Shown: one piece after another, positions 12,701 to 23,243 of the stretch | Layout: each line of letters opens with the position of its first letter | How positions within the stretch are numbered: position 1 is the first letter of the stretch | Assembly: GCF_963259705.1 (NCBI RefSeq) | Contig: NC_081861.1 | Coordinates: 70,413,623-70,477,622 of the forward strand | Direction: 5' to 3' | DNA: 64,000 bases | DNA from: Myotis daubentonii | Taxonomy: Eukaryota > Chordata > Mammalia > Chiroptera > Vespertilionidae | Notes under the pieces: generated by a model | Told to the model about the DNA's origin: nothing | What the model saw: only the letters and a program-made list of their open reading frames with translations | Databases searched by the model: none | Program-made: the position numbers and the translations under genes

Positions 12701-12852
12701 TGTGAGTCCCTTATTCTGAGGTGGGTCTCCTATAGACAGCATATATATGGGTCATGTTTTCTTATCTATTCAGTCACTCATTGGCTTTTGATTGGTGCAT
12801 ATAATCCATTTACGTTTAATGTTATTATTGATAGGTACATGTTTGTAGCCAT
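9715..12852 (-). pseudogene. L1 ORF2 (endonuclease/RT), broken and deleted
   Basis: ORF2 supplies endonuclease and reverse transcriptase. Readable pieces, N to C: endonuclease at 12659-12069 (VTILISHKINLKVKAITKD, then MDLIDIFRTFHPKTIEYTFFS), an RT piece at 11717-11451 ([14 protein letters not shown]), and the C-terminal part at 10047-9715 ([18 protein letters not shown]). The frame is broken by many stops, a long A/T homopolymer at 12460-12480 and the deletion near 11905. Not functional. Confidence 0.8.
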
Positions 12853-12956
12853 TTCTATTATTTATTTCTGTGTTCCTTCTTCCCTTTCTATTTCTTCTCT
12901 TTACTGCATTTCCTTTAGCATTTCTTGCATTGCTGGTTTGGTAGTGATAAATTCCC

Positions 12957-13700
12957 TTAGCCTTTTTTTTTTTTGTCTTTGAAGCTTCTGATTTCCCCTT
13001 TAATTTTGATTGATAGCCAGGCTGGATAGAGTATTCTTGGATTCAGTCCTTTTCTCTGTATCACTTTGTATACTTCATTCCATTCCCTTCTAGCTTCTTG
13101 AGTTCCTGTTGAGAAATCATTTGATAATCTGAAGGGGGATCCTTTGTAGGTAACTCTCTGTTTCTCTCTTGCAGCTTTTAAGATTTCCTCTTTGTCATTA
13201 AAGTTTGCCATTGTAATTATGATGTGTCTTGGTGTGGGTCTTTTGGGGTTCATCTTGCTTGGGACTCTCTGGACTTGTGTGACTTTTTCCTTCCTCATAT
13301 CAGGGAAGTTTTCTGTGATTATTTCTTCAAAGAGATTCTCTAATCCTTTCTGCTCTTCTTGTCCTTCTGGTACCCCTATTATATGTATATTAGTTTGTTT
13401 CATGTTGTCACAAAGCTTCCTTAGGCTCTCCTGCTTTTTAACTTTTTTCTCTAGTTGCTGTTCAGATTAGGCTTGTTTTTCTACTTTATTTTCTAACTCA
13501 TTAATTTGGTCCTCTGCTTCTTCTAGTCCACTTTTGAAAACCTTCCATCATGTTTTTTTATTGCAGCTGTATCACTTTTGATTTCTTCCTGATTTTTGCA
13601 TAGGTTGTTGATTTTCTCAGTCATCCAGTTTATTGACTGTATGACCATTACTCTGAATTCTTTTTTTGATTGCAAGCTTCCATTTCACTTATTTCCTTTC
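12957..13700 (-). pseudogene. L1 ORF1, C-terminal two-thirds readable
   Basis: An open stretch of 148 codons (13403-12957) holds the RRM-like start (IHIIGVPEGQEEQKGLENLFEE in part) and the C-terminal domain with KDKEEILKAAREKQRVTYKGSP. The N-terminal coiled coil upstream (13700-13403) is broken by stops. The C-terminus runs into a lysine-rich homopolymer instead of the usual end. Confidence 0.75.
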
Positions 13701-14947
13701 TTAGTGATTCCTTCCCCCCCTTTCCCCTTGGGAATTGTTTCATTGTCTTCCCATTCTAGCTACCACCAGAAGGTCCAAGTGACAAGTTGCCAGGGCCTGA
13801 GTCCTGTGAAGCAGGAGCATCGCACCACCCAAGCATCACTGAATAGCTCAGACACCAAGACATGTGGTTGCCATGGTTTGCGGGAGTTGTGTGCACCGAG
13901 AATTAGAGTCACGGGCGTTCAGTGTGGCCTCGTGCATGTGCCGAGAATCAGGGTCTCCAAACACCTGAGAATCTGAGTCACTGGCACTCGGTGTGGCTTC
14001 GCACACTGGCACTCGGTGTGGTTTCGCACACACTACTAGAATCAGGGTCCCCGCATGCACATGCCAAGAACAGAGCGGCCTTGTGCATGCTCCAAGAATC
14101 ACAGCCCCTATGGGTGCACAATGAGAAACAGAGTTCCTGCATGCATAGACCCAGAATCAAAGTCAGTGGCACTCAGTGTGGGAGTCCCGGTGCATGCTCA
14201 CAAGAAACAGAGTACCCAAGTGCATGCTCCAAGAATCAGTTAGTGGTATTCAGTACGGACTCACTTGGCGCCAACAATCAGTCTGCACACACCAATACTC
14301 AGAGTCCCCGTGTGTGCATGCATGATAAGAAACAGAGTCCCCACTTGCATGCACCAAGAATCAAAGTCCCTGGTGCTCAGTGAGGCCTTCAGTGCATGCT
14401 CTGATAATCAAAGTCCCTGGCCTGCTAGGGGGGCAGGGTTGCACAGCCACCAGGTGTTGGCAGGAGGCCTGCTTGCACGCCATGAATCATGCAGGCCCTA
14501 TGCCGCTGCTGCACGCTGCCAGCAGGGAGGGGGATGCTCTCTGTGACTCACAGAAATCTGCATCTGGGATGTCTGGAGTCTGGGTGTCCCTGGGTCTGCA
14601 GCTTTGGTAGTAGGTCTTTGTCCAGAATAGCTGTAGGGTCCCAGTTTGCATCTGAGGCCAGTCTGGGTGGTGGTGAGGCGAGAATCCTAGTCACTGCAGT
14701 TCTGACCTTCAAGATGGTGTGGTTTCTGTGCCAGTGCCGGCTGTCCAGGAGTGTTTGCAGCAGCAGCAGTGGGGTCTTGCAGTCTAAAACCACCTGATCC
14801 ACCAGCCCCTGAAAGTCCTGCAGGTTCTAACTGTCCCTGGCTCTCACACACACTCACCACACAGGTCCACACACTCCCCTTTTGCTCCCTTACTCTCTCA
14901 CACTCTCTCTCCCTGCAGTCTTGCCAGTCTCCATTTTTCCGCTGGAA
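13701..14947 (-). repeat. L1 5' UTR with degenerate GC-rich tandem units
   Basis: GC-rich stretch upstream of ORF1 made of loosely repeated blocks, each read on the minus strand as GACTCTGATTCT followed by a (G)TGCATGC-rich segment. The same kind of array occurs at 52320-52560 in the complete L1. It probably holds the L1 promoter. Open frames here on both strands are by-products of the base composition. Confidence 0.65.
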
Positions 14948-15019
14948 GACAACACTTATTTTAGTGTTGCTTATTGATTCGCTGTGACATTCTCTGTCTT
15001 TTAATTGGTGTATTTATAT

Positions 15020-15650
15020 TGTTAACGTAAAAAAACCATTGAAACCTGTAAAGAATTTTTGCGAGTTTATTTGAGCCAAACTGTTGACATATGCCAGGAA
15101 GCAGAACCTCAACGAATTGAGATAATGTTCCGGGAGAATGGCAGGGTTACATATGTATTTATACATTTGCAATAAAAGGAGGTACATAGGTGGGTTGCAT
15201 GAAATTCATTGGCGATAGATTAAGGAGGAGGGATAAAGCAAAGCAGGGAAAACCCCTGGGATTGGATAAAAAGTAAAATGACGGACACATACTTAGGTGG
15301 GTGCAGGATCAATTAACATGATAATGAAGGAATTTGTGATATCTGTCCTGGCTCCCAGCACATTAAGTTGTTCCCCAGGGGCTCCAGAAAAAGGGAAGTT
15401 ACAAGTTACCCAGACATTTCAAGGGTATGTTACCATAGATGCAAAAAGACAGGAAGGCTTAGTTAAGGTAAAGGTTGACCTTGTCAGTGAAGATACTGGC
15501 CTAGGATGCACTGCCCACCATAACTGCTTTTAGTTAAAGTTTTAATTTCAGACCATCCTTTGTGGTTACTTTAGGTCTCTGAGTTTGCAAGATCGCCATG
15601 CAGGCCTCCCCTGAGCTTGTCAGGTCAGCATGTGGCCCCTTTCGTCCACA
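15020..15650 (-). mobile_element. Solo LTR, ERV1-like, with 4-bp duplication
   Basis: Starts TG and ends CA on the plus strand (TGTTAACG...GTCCACA) and is flanked on both sides by ATAT (15016-15019 and 15651-15654); a 4-bp duplication is usual for class I (gammaretrovirus-like) ERVs. Read on the minus strand it has a TATAAATA box near 15155-15163 and AATAAA near 15066-15072 close to its 3' end. There is no internal retroviral sequence on either side. It sits in an ancient L1/HAL1-like repeat. Confidence 0.7.
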
Positions 15651-17450
15651 ATATGATAGATGCTTAAAATTATTATTGGTAAGAGTTTGATTAATATCTA
15701 ACATATTTACTACTGTTTTCTGTTTATTGCCCTTGTTCTCCATTAATTTTTTGTTTTCCACTCTTTTCTGCCTTCAATGGCTTTAATTGATCATTTCATA
15801 TGATTCCAATTTTGCAACTTTTTTTGCATAACAATTATATTGTATTTTTGTTTGTTTTTTTACCGTTTATCCTATAGTTAGCGATATGAATTTACAATTA
15901 ATATAAGTCCACTTTCAAATAATGTAGTACTGCTTCATCAGTACTTCAAGTACCTTCTAATAACAAAGTACAGTTGAGCCTTGAACAGCATGAGAATTAA
16001 GGGTGCCAACCTACATGCAGCCAAAGATCCAGGTCTCACTTTTGACTTCCCCAAAATTTAACTACTGATATTCTACTATTGACTGGAAGCCTTAGCAATA
16101 ACATAAACAGTTGATTAACATATATCTCATATTTTATATGTATTATATACTGTTATTACAACATACTTAAATTTTTCATATTTTTAAAATATTTTAGGTT
16201 ATACAGTACATATGTGAATGTTTCAAATTTTTAAAAATCTCCAAAAGTTGTCCTAATATAATAAAAAAAATCACTTATTAGCAGACATACATAGTTTATA
16301 CTTATATTGTGCAAGGGCCAGCTGTATTCCTAATTAATCCCTCTCATCCCTTGTATCATTGCTGAAATTCATTCCACACTACACACAAAAAAATTATTGA
16401 ATACATTGCTGCTATTGTTATTAGAATAAGTTGTTAAGTCGATTAAGAATAAGGAAATTTGAAATGTTTACCTTCATTTATTCCTTCTCTAATTCTGTTC
16501 CTTTCTTTAAGTAGATTCAAGTTTCTAATTTGTACCATTTTTATTCTCTCTGAAGAACTTATAAATTTTCTTGCAAGGCAGAATTACTGACATCAAATTC
16601 TCTAAATTTTTGCTTATATTTTTAAAAAAGCATTTATTTATCTTTCACTTTTAAAGATGCTTTCATAAGATACACAAATATAGATTTGAGGTGTTTTCTC
16701 TCAACACTTTAAATATTGCATTCCACTCTCTTCATACTTTCATCATTTCTGAGAAGTATAGTATAATTTTAACCCCTGTTCCTCTAATAAATCATCGTCT
16801 TTTTTGTTTGATTTTTTCTTTATCTTGATTTTCTGCCATTTGAATATGAATATATTTATCTCTCTTGGTATTTTATGAGCTTTCTTAATCTCTAGTTTGG
16901 TTTCTGACAATAGTTTTGGAAAATTAGTAGTCGTTATCACTTCAAATATTTATTCTTAGGAAAATAGAATGCTCTGGTATATTTGTGAAGGGCTACTTGT
17001 TTCTCCCCCTGCCAGAACAGGAGGGGATTTTTATCTGATCTTCACTGTGATAAAGGATAAGGCATCATGGAGGGAAAACTCACCAAAGTGGCAGGGGGAT
17101 GATTGGGTCCCTCAGGAGTTCTTTTCTCTCAGACGTATTCATACTGCACTTCCAGAAATCTGGCACTTACAGTTCAGGTTTTTCTACCCTGGCAGTGGTT
17201 CTAGTGGAGGCTTATGTTGGTGAATTTCTTCTCTGGTAATTTGTGGTTCTCTGTATACACCTGTCTGTCTCCAATTTTGAAAATAACAGTTTTCCCTGTG
17301 ATCTCTATTATCTGATGAATATAAGAATAGTTGTAGACTTTTAGTTTGTTCAACTTTTTACTTGTTGTGAGGATAAAGTGATGACTGCCAAACTTTTCAC
17401 GTGCCCAACCAGAAATCAGAAGCCCCTATTTTCTCCTATTCAAAAGCTCT
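15651..17450 (-). mobile_element. Ancient HAL1-like (half-L1) element, antisense
   Basis: On the minus strand this resembles an old L1-type 5' region (17450-16970), an ORF1 remnant (about 16960-16560) and then directly a 3' UTR-like part (16480-15651), with no ORF2 between. That is the HAL1 layout but much older than the copies at 3071 and 18743. It is interrupted by a Tigger-like transposon at 15971-16324, and the solo LTR abuts it. The assignment rests on eye-matching of diverged sequence; ordinary L1M fragments are the alternative. Confidence 0.5.
15971..16324. mobile_element. MER2/Tigger-like DNA transposon
   Basis: 354 bp bounded by inverted termini: CAGTTGAGCCTTGAACAGCA at the left and TTGTGCAAGGGCCAGCTG at the right. 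The dinucleotide TA lies on both sides (15969-15970, 16325-16326), the duplication used by Tc1/mariner/pogo transposons. No transposase frame. The termini fit the MER2-type non-autonomous Tigger family. Confidence 0.75.
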
Positions 17451-17805
17451 TCCTACATTTATTAGCACATTAGACTATGACTTATCCCTGCCAATTTCTA
17501 GTAAATATTTGTCTGAACAGTTTATACTTACCGCTTTAGGAATTTAACAAAAAATGAATTAAGATGATATTAAAAGATCAGCAATAAAAACACAAAATGT
17601 ATTTTACTGTGCACTTTATACAGCATAGTTGACATAAGTTTCTAGGTAACATTGACATTTTGTTGGGAAAATATTAATAAACATATGAACAAAATTGCAT
17701 GGTATAAATTGAAAAAATCTGCTTATGTTTTTCTCCTTTTGTATATAAAGGGAAGGACCTAAAACATTCTAGGGATGCTAGGAAGTCAAGAAATTATTGT
17801 TAACA
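17451..17805. other. Unassigned sequence
   Basis: AT-rich, no recognisable feature up to the A that precedes the next Helitron. Confidence 0.5.
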
Positions 17806-18334
17806 CTAGAGGCCCGGTGCACAAAATTTGTGCATGGGTGGCGGTTCCCTCAGCCCAACCGTCACCCTCTCCAATGCAGGACCGCTCAGGGGATGTCCAA
17901 ATGTTGCTTTAGGCCTCTCACAATCCTGGACCACTGGCTCCTAGCTACCCACCTGCCTTCCTGTCTGATCACCCCTAACTGGTCCCCCCTGCCAGCCAGA
18001 TCACCACTAACCACCTCTGCCTGCTAGCCTGATCACCCCCAACTGCCCCTTCTGCCAACCTGGTCGCCCACCCCCACCAGCCTGGTTGCCACCAACTGCC
18101 ACCCTTGCTAGCATGGTCGCCCTCACTGTCGCCCTCCTGCTGGCCTGGTTGCCCCAAACTGCACACCCTGCCAGCATGGTTGCCCCTCATGGACCCCCTG
18201 CTGGCCTGGTCACCCCACACAGCCTGCTTCTCAGTCATTTGGCCATCCATCACTAACCCCCCTGCCAGCCATGTTGCCCCACTCAGCCTGTTTGCACATC
18301 CGTTCATTTGTTTCGGATATGATAGTCTCTGGCA
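17806..18334 (-). mobile_element. Helitron 3' part, 5' truncated
   Basis: The 3' end on the minus strand is CTAG at 17806-17809 next to A 17805, with the hairpin CACAAAATTTGTG just inside. Further in is a degenerate tandem array (about 17980-18260) of GCCTGGTTGCC-like blocks. No 5' TC terminus is present before the next Helitron starts at 18335, so the element is truncated, or was cut by that insertion. Confidence 0.75.
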
Positions 18335-18742
18335 TCCTATCTAATAAAAGAGAAACATGGTAATTAGCGTACGACCACTACCCTTCCCATTGGCTAATCA
18401 GGGCTATATGCAAATTAACTGCCAGCCAAGATGGCAGCCAGCAGCCAGGCAGCTTAAAACTAACATGAAGCTTGCTTGCTTCAGTGACGGAGGACTCCAA
18501 CGTTCCCCGCCTGCCGCTGCCGGCCTCTAAGCTGCAACTCTAAGAAACTATGTTACAAATATAGAAGCTAAACAAAACCCCAGAAACCTGCTTAAGTCGC
18601 TGGGCTTCAGCCAGCAGGATCGCAACATTGTTTCAAATACAGAAGGTAAACAAAGGCCAGAAACCTGCTTTCAGCCGCGGAGGCCTAAGAGCTGGAGCCA
18701 AGCCTCAAAGCTAAAGCTGGACCAGAATAAAAAAGAAAAAAG

Positions 18743-20642
18743 AGAGAGAGAACCAAGATGGCGGCATAGGTTAATGCCGGAGTTTGCTGCTTTGAACAAC
18801 TACTTCAAAAGTGAAACTAAAAGACGGAACGGACATCACGCAGAACCACAGGAACGCTGGCTGAGTAGAAGTCCTACAACTAGGAAGAAAGAGAAACGCA
18901 TACGGACACTCAGAGGAGGCACAGTGCTGAAGTCAAATTCTGAGGTGCAGAGTGCATGGAGCGGGCTGGCGGCGGAGGGCACGGTTGGCGTTTTCAATCG
19001 GGAGGGAGTCACAGAATCTGAGCTCCAGATACAGGCGAGTCTTTAGGGACCCAGACTCAAACAGGAGAAGCGGGACTGTCTGGCTTCGGTCAGAGCGAGT
19101 GCAGCTTTCTCTCCGAGCTTTGCAGCGGGTGCTAGAACTCAGAGAGGCAGAGCCCCTGGGGACAGGACTGAGAGCCGCCATAACTGCTCTCTCCGGCCCA
19201 CCCTGTTGATCCTGTTCGACCCGCCCCGCCCAAGCCCTGCCCAGAGGCATTTGCCGGATAGCCTCAGGCAAAGGCTAGATTAGCACCTCCCTAGAGGACA
19301 GAAGTTCTCTCACTGCTGACACAGCTGATTCTCATAGCCACTTGGGCTGGAGGTCAAACCCTCCCTAGTATTAGCTACAGCCATCAAGGTTTAACTATAA
19401 GACTGCGAACAAAGACCACTAGGGGGTGCACCAAGGAAGCATAACAAAATGCGGAGACAAAGAAACAGGACAAAATTGTCAATGGAAGATATAGAGTTCA
19501 GAACCACACTTTTAAGATCTCTCAAGTACTGTTTAGAAGCCGCCGATAAACTTAATGAGATCTACAAGAAAACTAATGAGACCCTCGATGTTATGTTGGG
19601 GAACCAACTAGAAATTAAGCATACATGGACTGAAATAACGAATATTATACAGACTCCCGACAGCAGACCAGAGGACCGCAAGAATCAAGTCAATGATTTG
19701 AAATGGAAGGAAGCAAAAAACACAAAACCAGAAAAGCAAAATGAAAAAAGAATCCAAAAATGCGAGGATAGTGTAAGGAGCCTCTGGGACAGCTTCAAGC
19801 GTACCAACATCAGAATTATAGGGGTGCCAGAAGATGAGAGAGAGCAAGATATTGAAAACCTATTCGAAGAAATAATGACAGAAAACCCCCCCCACCTGGT
19901 GAAAGAAATGGACTTACAGGTCCAAGAAGCGCGGAGAACCCCAAACAAAAGGAATCCAAAGAGGACCACACCAAGACACATTATAATTAAAATGCCAAGA
20001 GCAAAAGATAAAGAGAGAATCTTAAAAACAGCAAGAGAAAGAAACTCAGTCACCAACAAGGGAATACCCATACGATTGTCAGCTGATTTCTCAACAGAAA
20101 CTTTGCAGGCCAGAAGGGAGTGGCAAGAAATATTCAAAGTGATGAATACCAAGAACCTACAACCAAGATTACTTTATCCAGCAAAGCTATCATTCAGAAT
20201 TGAAGGTCAGATAAAGAGCTTCACAGATAAGGAAAAGCTAAAGGAGTTCATCACCACCAAACCAGGATTATATGAAATGCTGAAAGGTATCCTTTAAGAA
20301 GAGGAAGAGGAAGAAAAAGGTAAAGATACAAATTATGAACAACAAATATGCATCTATCAACAAGTGAATCTAAGAATCAAGTGAATAAATAATCTGATGA
20401 ACAGAATGAACTGGTGATTATAATAGAATCAGGGACATAGAAAGGGAATGGACTGACTATTCTTGGGGGGGAAAAGGGTGTGGGAGATGTGGGAAGAGAC
20501 TGGACAAAAATCGTGCACCTATGGATGAGGACAGTGGGTGGGGAGTGAGGGCGGAGGGTGGGGCGGGAACTGGGAGGAGGGGAGATATGGGGGGGAAAAA
20601 AGAGGAACAAATGTAATAATCTGAACAATAAAGATTTAATTT
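18743..20642 (+). mobile_element. HAL1 (half-L1), full length, inside Helitron
   Basis: The 5' UTR begins at AACCAAGATGGCGGC near 18750, ORF1 is at 19449-20297, the 3' UTR holds AACAATAAAG, and the end is a poly(A) run. It is flanked by AAAAAGAAAAAAG (18730-18742 and about 20646-20660). The paralogous Helitron at 41603-43073 shows the unoccupied site at about 41975-42000, with one AAAAAAAGAAAAAAAGG tract, which proves insertion. It corresponds base for base in layout to the minus-strand copy at 3071-4987. Confidence 0.9.
19449..20297 (+). CDS. HAL1 ORF1 RNA-binding protein, intact frame
   Basis: A complete 282-codon frame, the only intact transposon protein in the window. By homology with L1 ORF1p it would form trimers through an N-terminal coiled coil (about residues 15-115, rich in E, K, N and L heptads), bind RNA through an RRM-like domain (about 118-200, with NIRIIGVPE and ENLFEEIM) and a C-terminal domain (about 200-275, with KDKERILKTARERNSV, then LQARREWQEI and PRLLYPAKLSF). 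It begins MRRQRNRTKLS, the same ATG as in the broken copy. No ORF2 follows, so mobilisation would need L1 reverse transcriptase in trans. Whether it is expressed cannot be seen. Confidence 0.8.
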   Translation: MRRQRNRTKLSMEDIEFRTTLLRSLKYCLEAADKLNEIYKKTNETLDVMLGNQLEIKHTWTEITNIIQTPDSRPEDRKNQVNDLKWKEAKNTKPEKQNEKRIQKCEDSVRSLWDSFKRTNIRIIGVPEDEREQDIENLFEEIMTENPPHLVKEMDLQVQEARRTPNKRNPKRTTPRHIIIKMPRAKDKERILKTARERNSVTNKGIPIRLSADFSTETLQARREWQEIFKVMNTKNLQPRLLYPAKLSFRIEGQIKSFTDKEKLKEFITTKPGLYEMLKGIL

Positions 20643-20829
20643 AAAAAAAAAGAAAAAAAGGAGCGGTTGGGAGCTTCAATCACCCACCAGCCTGAAAACA
20701 GCCCTCAGCCCCTCACCCAGATGGGCCAGGCACCCCAGTGGGGACCCCCACGCTGAAGGGTGTGTGACCAGCTGCAAACAGCCATCATCCCCTCACCCAG
20801 GCTGGCCAGGCACCCCAGTGAGGACCCCC

Positions 20830-21310
20830 ACCCTGATCTAGGCAGTGCCCCAACCCCCACCCCACGGGCCCTGCTCTGTGTGTGATGGGGTAGAGCCATA
20901 ACCTTCCCATCGGCCCTGCCCTGAGTGTGACAGTGGCGGCGCCCCAACCCCCTGATCCGCCCTGCTCTGTGTGTGACAGGGAGCGGTGCCCCAACTCCCC
21001 TATTGGCCCTACTCTGTGCGTGACATGGGGGAGCTCCCCTATCCCCTGATGGGCCCTGCTTTGTGCGTGACAGGGGGCAGCGCCCCAACCCTCTGATTGG
21101 CCCTGCTCTGTGCATGACAGGGGGTGGCGCCGCAACCTCCCCATTGACCCTGCCTTGAGTGTGACAGGGGGCGGTGCCCCAACCCCCCAATCGTCCCTAC
21201 CCTGAGCGTGACTGAGGGTGGCATCACAACCTCCCAATCCGCCCTGCTCTGTGCATGACAGAGGGTGGCCCCCCAACTCCCCAATCAGCCCTGCTCTGAG
21301 CCCAACCAGG
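20830..21310 (+). repeat. 47-bp minisatellite in Helitron 3' arm
   Basis: About nine to ten imperfect tandem units of 47 bp, each with a CCCTGCTCTGTG core, TGACAGGGGG and GGCGCCCCAAC. Because 47 is not a multiple of 3 and stops are rare in this composition, long spurious frames run through it. The homologous array at 42200-42900 has more units. Confidence 0.85.
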
Positions 21311-21474
21311 GGTTGCACCTAGGGATTGGGCCTGCTCTCTGCCACTGGGAGCAGGCCTAAGCCAGCAGGTTGTTATCTCCCGAGGTGTCCCAGACTGCAA
21401 GAGGGCACAGGCCAGGCTGAGGGACCTCCCCCCGCCCCCCGGAGTGCACAAATTTTTGTGCACCGGGCCTCTAG

Positions 21475-21491
21475 TATATATATATATATAT
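21475..21491. repeat. (TA)n tract at Helitron 3' border
   Basis: A TA dinucleotide run begins at the base directly after CTAG. Confidence 0.85.
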
Positions 21492-22023
21492 TGCTATGCA
21501 GTCTTAATATCATTTCTTTCTTCTCATTCAGCCTCCAAGAACCACAAGAAAACAGACCCATACTAGTACAATACTGACAAAAAGTAAGACAATGGATGAA
21601 GTAGAAATTCTAAACAGATATTCATTTTTATGATTTTCTGTGTATATGAGGCAGAGAAGTCCAACAGAGAAATAATCAGTATTGATTCCGAAGTTGTTGA
21701 GTAAGTTGCTTTATTTATGCATATTATAATTCATAGACACAGAAGTCAAATTTCTTGGTGGTAGCAACAATTTAAAGGAAATTTTATGTTGTGTGTAAAT
21801 ATCAGAATGTTTAATTTCAGAGTACCATCTTGAAAATCATCAATTTGATCATTTGTTTTTACAAATTAATTTGCATACAAGATCTCTATTACCTTAAGGT
21901 ATAAATGAATTAAATATATCCATAGTCCAACTAAGTAATATCCTCCAAACATTATAATTTTACAAAGCGTATAAAGGTTATCAAGCATCCCTATAAGCAT
22001 GTATATATGTACTTATTTAATAA
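21492..22023. other. Unassigned sequence
   Basis: AT-rich DNA between two Helitrons that face each other with their 3' ends. No feature seen. Confidence 0.5.
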
Positions 22024-23133
22024 CTAGGGGCCCGGTGCACGAAATTCGTGCACTGGGTGTGTGTGTGGGGGGGAGTGTCCCTCAGCCCAACCTGCCCCCT
22101 CTCACATACTGGGAGCCCTCAGGCGTTGATCCCCATCACCCTCCAATCGCAGGATCGGCCCCTTGCCCATGCCTGACGCCTCTGACAGAGGCATAGACCC
22201 CCATCACCCTCCGATCGCCTGATTGGCCCCTTGCCCAGGCCTGACGCCTCCGCCAGAGGTGTCAGGCTTGGACAGGGGACCCCCATCTCTCCCTGATCAC
22301 TGGCTCTGACCCCTGCCCAGGCCTGAGGCCTCTGGCCCAGGAATCATGCCTGGGCAGGGGACCCCCATCTCCCTCTGATCGCTTGCTCCACTCCCCGCCC
22401 AAGCCTGACACCTCTGACCCAGGCTTCAGGCCTGGGCAAGGGGACCATCATATCCCCCCAATCCCCGGCTCCGCCCCCCACCCAGGCCTGATGCCTCGGC
22501 CAGAGGAGTTGACCCTCATCACCCTCCGATCACCAATCACCGGATTGACCCCTTGACCAGGCCTGACGCCTCCGGCAGAGGTGTCAGGCCTGGGTAGGGG
22601 ACCCCCAGCTCCCTGCCTTGCAGGCTCCACCCCTGCCCAGACCTAACGCCTCTGGCCTAGGCGTCTGGCCCGGGCAGCGGGGACCCGCAGCGGCAGCAGC
22701 CCCGTGACCGTGGGCTCCGCTTTAGGCCCAGGCAAGGGACCCCTAGCTCCTGGGACTGCCAGCTTCAACAGTGCCCAGCTCCCATCGCTGGCTCCACCCC
22801 TACTTCCTGCTATCACTGGCCAGGGTGGAAAAGGCGCCTGATTCTCCAATCATGGCTGGGGGGCAGGGCAAAGGCGGCCCCAGGGCCGCCTTTGCCCTGC
22901 CCCCCAGCTCTTAGCTCCCCCCTGGGTTTCCGATCACTGTCAGTGGCAGGGGGCTTCTTCCTGCTTTCCCTTTCGCCTCCCTGCATTGTGCCTACATATG
23001 CAAATTAACCGCCATCTTGTTGGCAGTTAACTGCTAATCTTAGTTGGCAGTTAATTTGCATATATCCCTGATTAGCCAATGAAAAGGGTATCGTCGTACG
23101 CCAATTACCATTTTTCTCTTTTATTAGATAGGA
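22024..23133 (-). mobile_element. Non-autonomous Helitron
   Basis: The 3' end is CTAG at 22024-22027 (preceding base A) with the hairpin GTGCACGAAATTCGTGCAC. The 5' end is TCCTATCTAATAAAAGAG, ending at 23133 (next base T). The 1.1 kb body holds repeated blocks with CCCCTTGCCCAGGCCTGACG-like cores (22140-22650). Near the 5' end the minus strand has CAAGATGGCGG. Confidence 0.85.
22140..22650 (-). repeat. Degenerate tandem blocks inside Helitron
   Basis: Irregular repeats of about 60-120 bp built from GATCGCC, CCCAGGCCTGACGCCTC and AGGGGACCCCCAT pieces, a GC-rich internal expansion of this Helitron. Confidence 0.6.
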
Positions 23134-23243
23134 TTATATTCATATTCAATTCCACCACTATATTATCATCTTTAAAATATAGGCAAACAAAATACAAAAG
23201 GTTGAATAGCATAATATTTAGCTTTCACTAAGCATATTAACAA

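Larger units (their letters stand above)
9478..14947 (-). mobile_element. Near full-length L1 LINE, internally deleted
   Basis: From right to left: a GC-rich 5' UTR (14947-13700), ORF1 (about 13700-12957), ORF2 (from 12852) and a 3' UTR reaching about 9478. The start resembles that of the complete L1 at 51547. ORF2 lacks roughly 0.6 kb: near 11905 the sequence jumps from the spacer after the endonuclease directly into the RT region, compared with 54550-55170 of the complete copy. No target duplication could be fixed. Confidence 0.8.
18335..21474 (+). mobile_element. Helitron carrying a HAL1 insertion
   Basis: The 5' end is TCCTATCTAATAAAAGAG at 18335 (preceding base A). The 3' end is a GTGCACAAATTTTTGTGCAC hairpin followed by CTAG at 21471-21474 (next base T). 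Without the inserted HAL1 it is about 1.23 kb and collinear with the Helitron at 41603-43073: the same 5' arm with a CCAAGATGGC motif, the same middle, and the same 47-bp minisatellite. No Rep/helicase frame, so non-autonomous. Confidence 0.85.

Noticed and set aside
13848..14610. Several overlapping open frames on both strands
   Set aside because: They lie in the repetitive GC-rich L1 5' UTR. Amino-acid content is repeat-driven and differs between copies.
20830..21310. Regularly repeated units that could suggest a CRISPR array
   Set aside because: The units are imperfect, contiguous, without unique spacers, and sit in eukaryotic transposon DNA.
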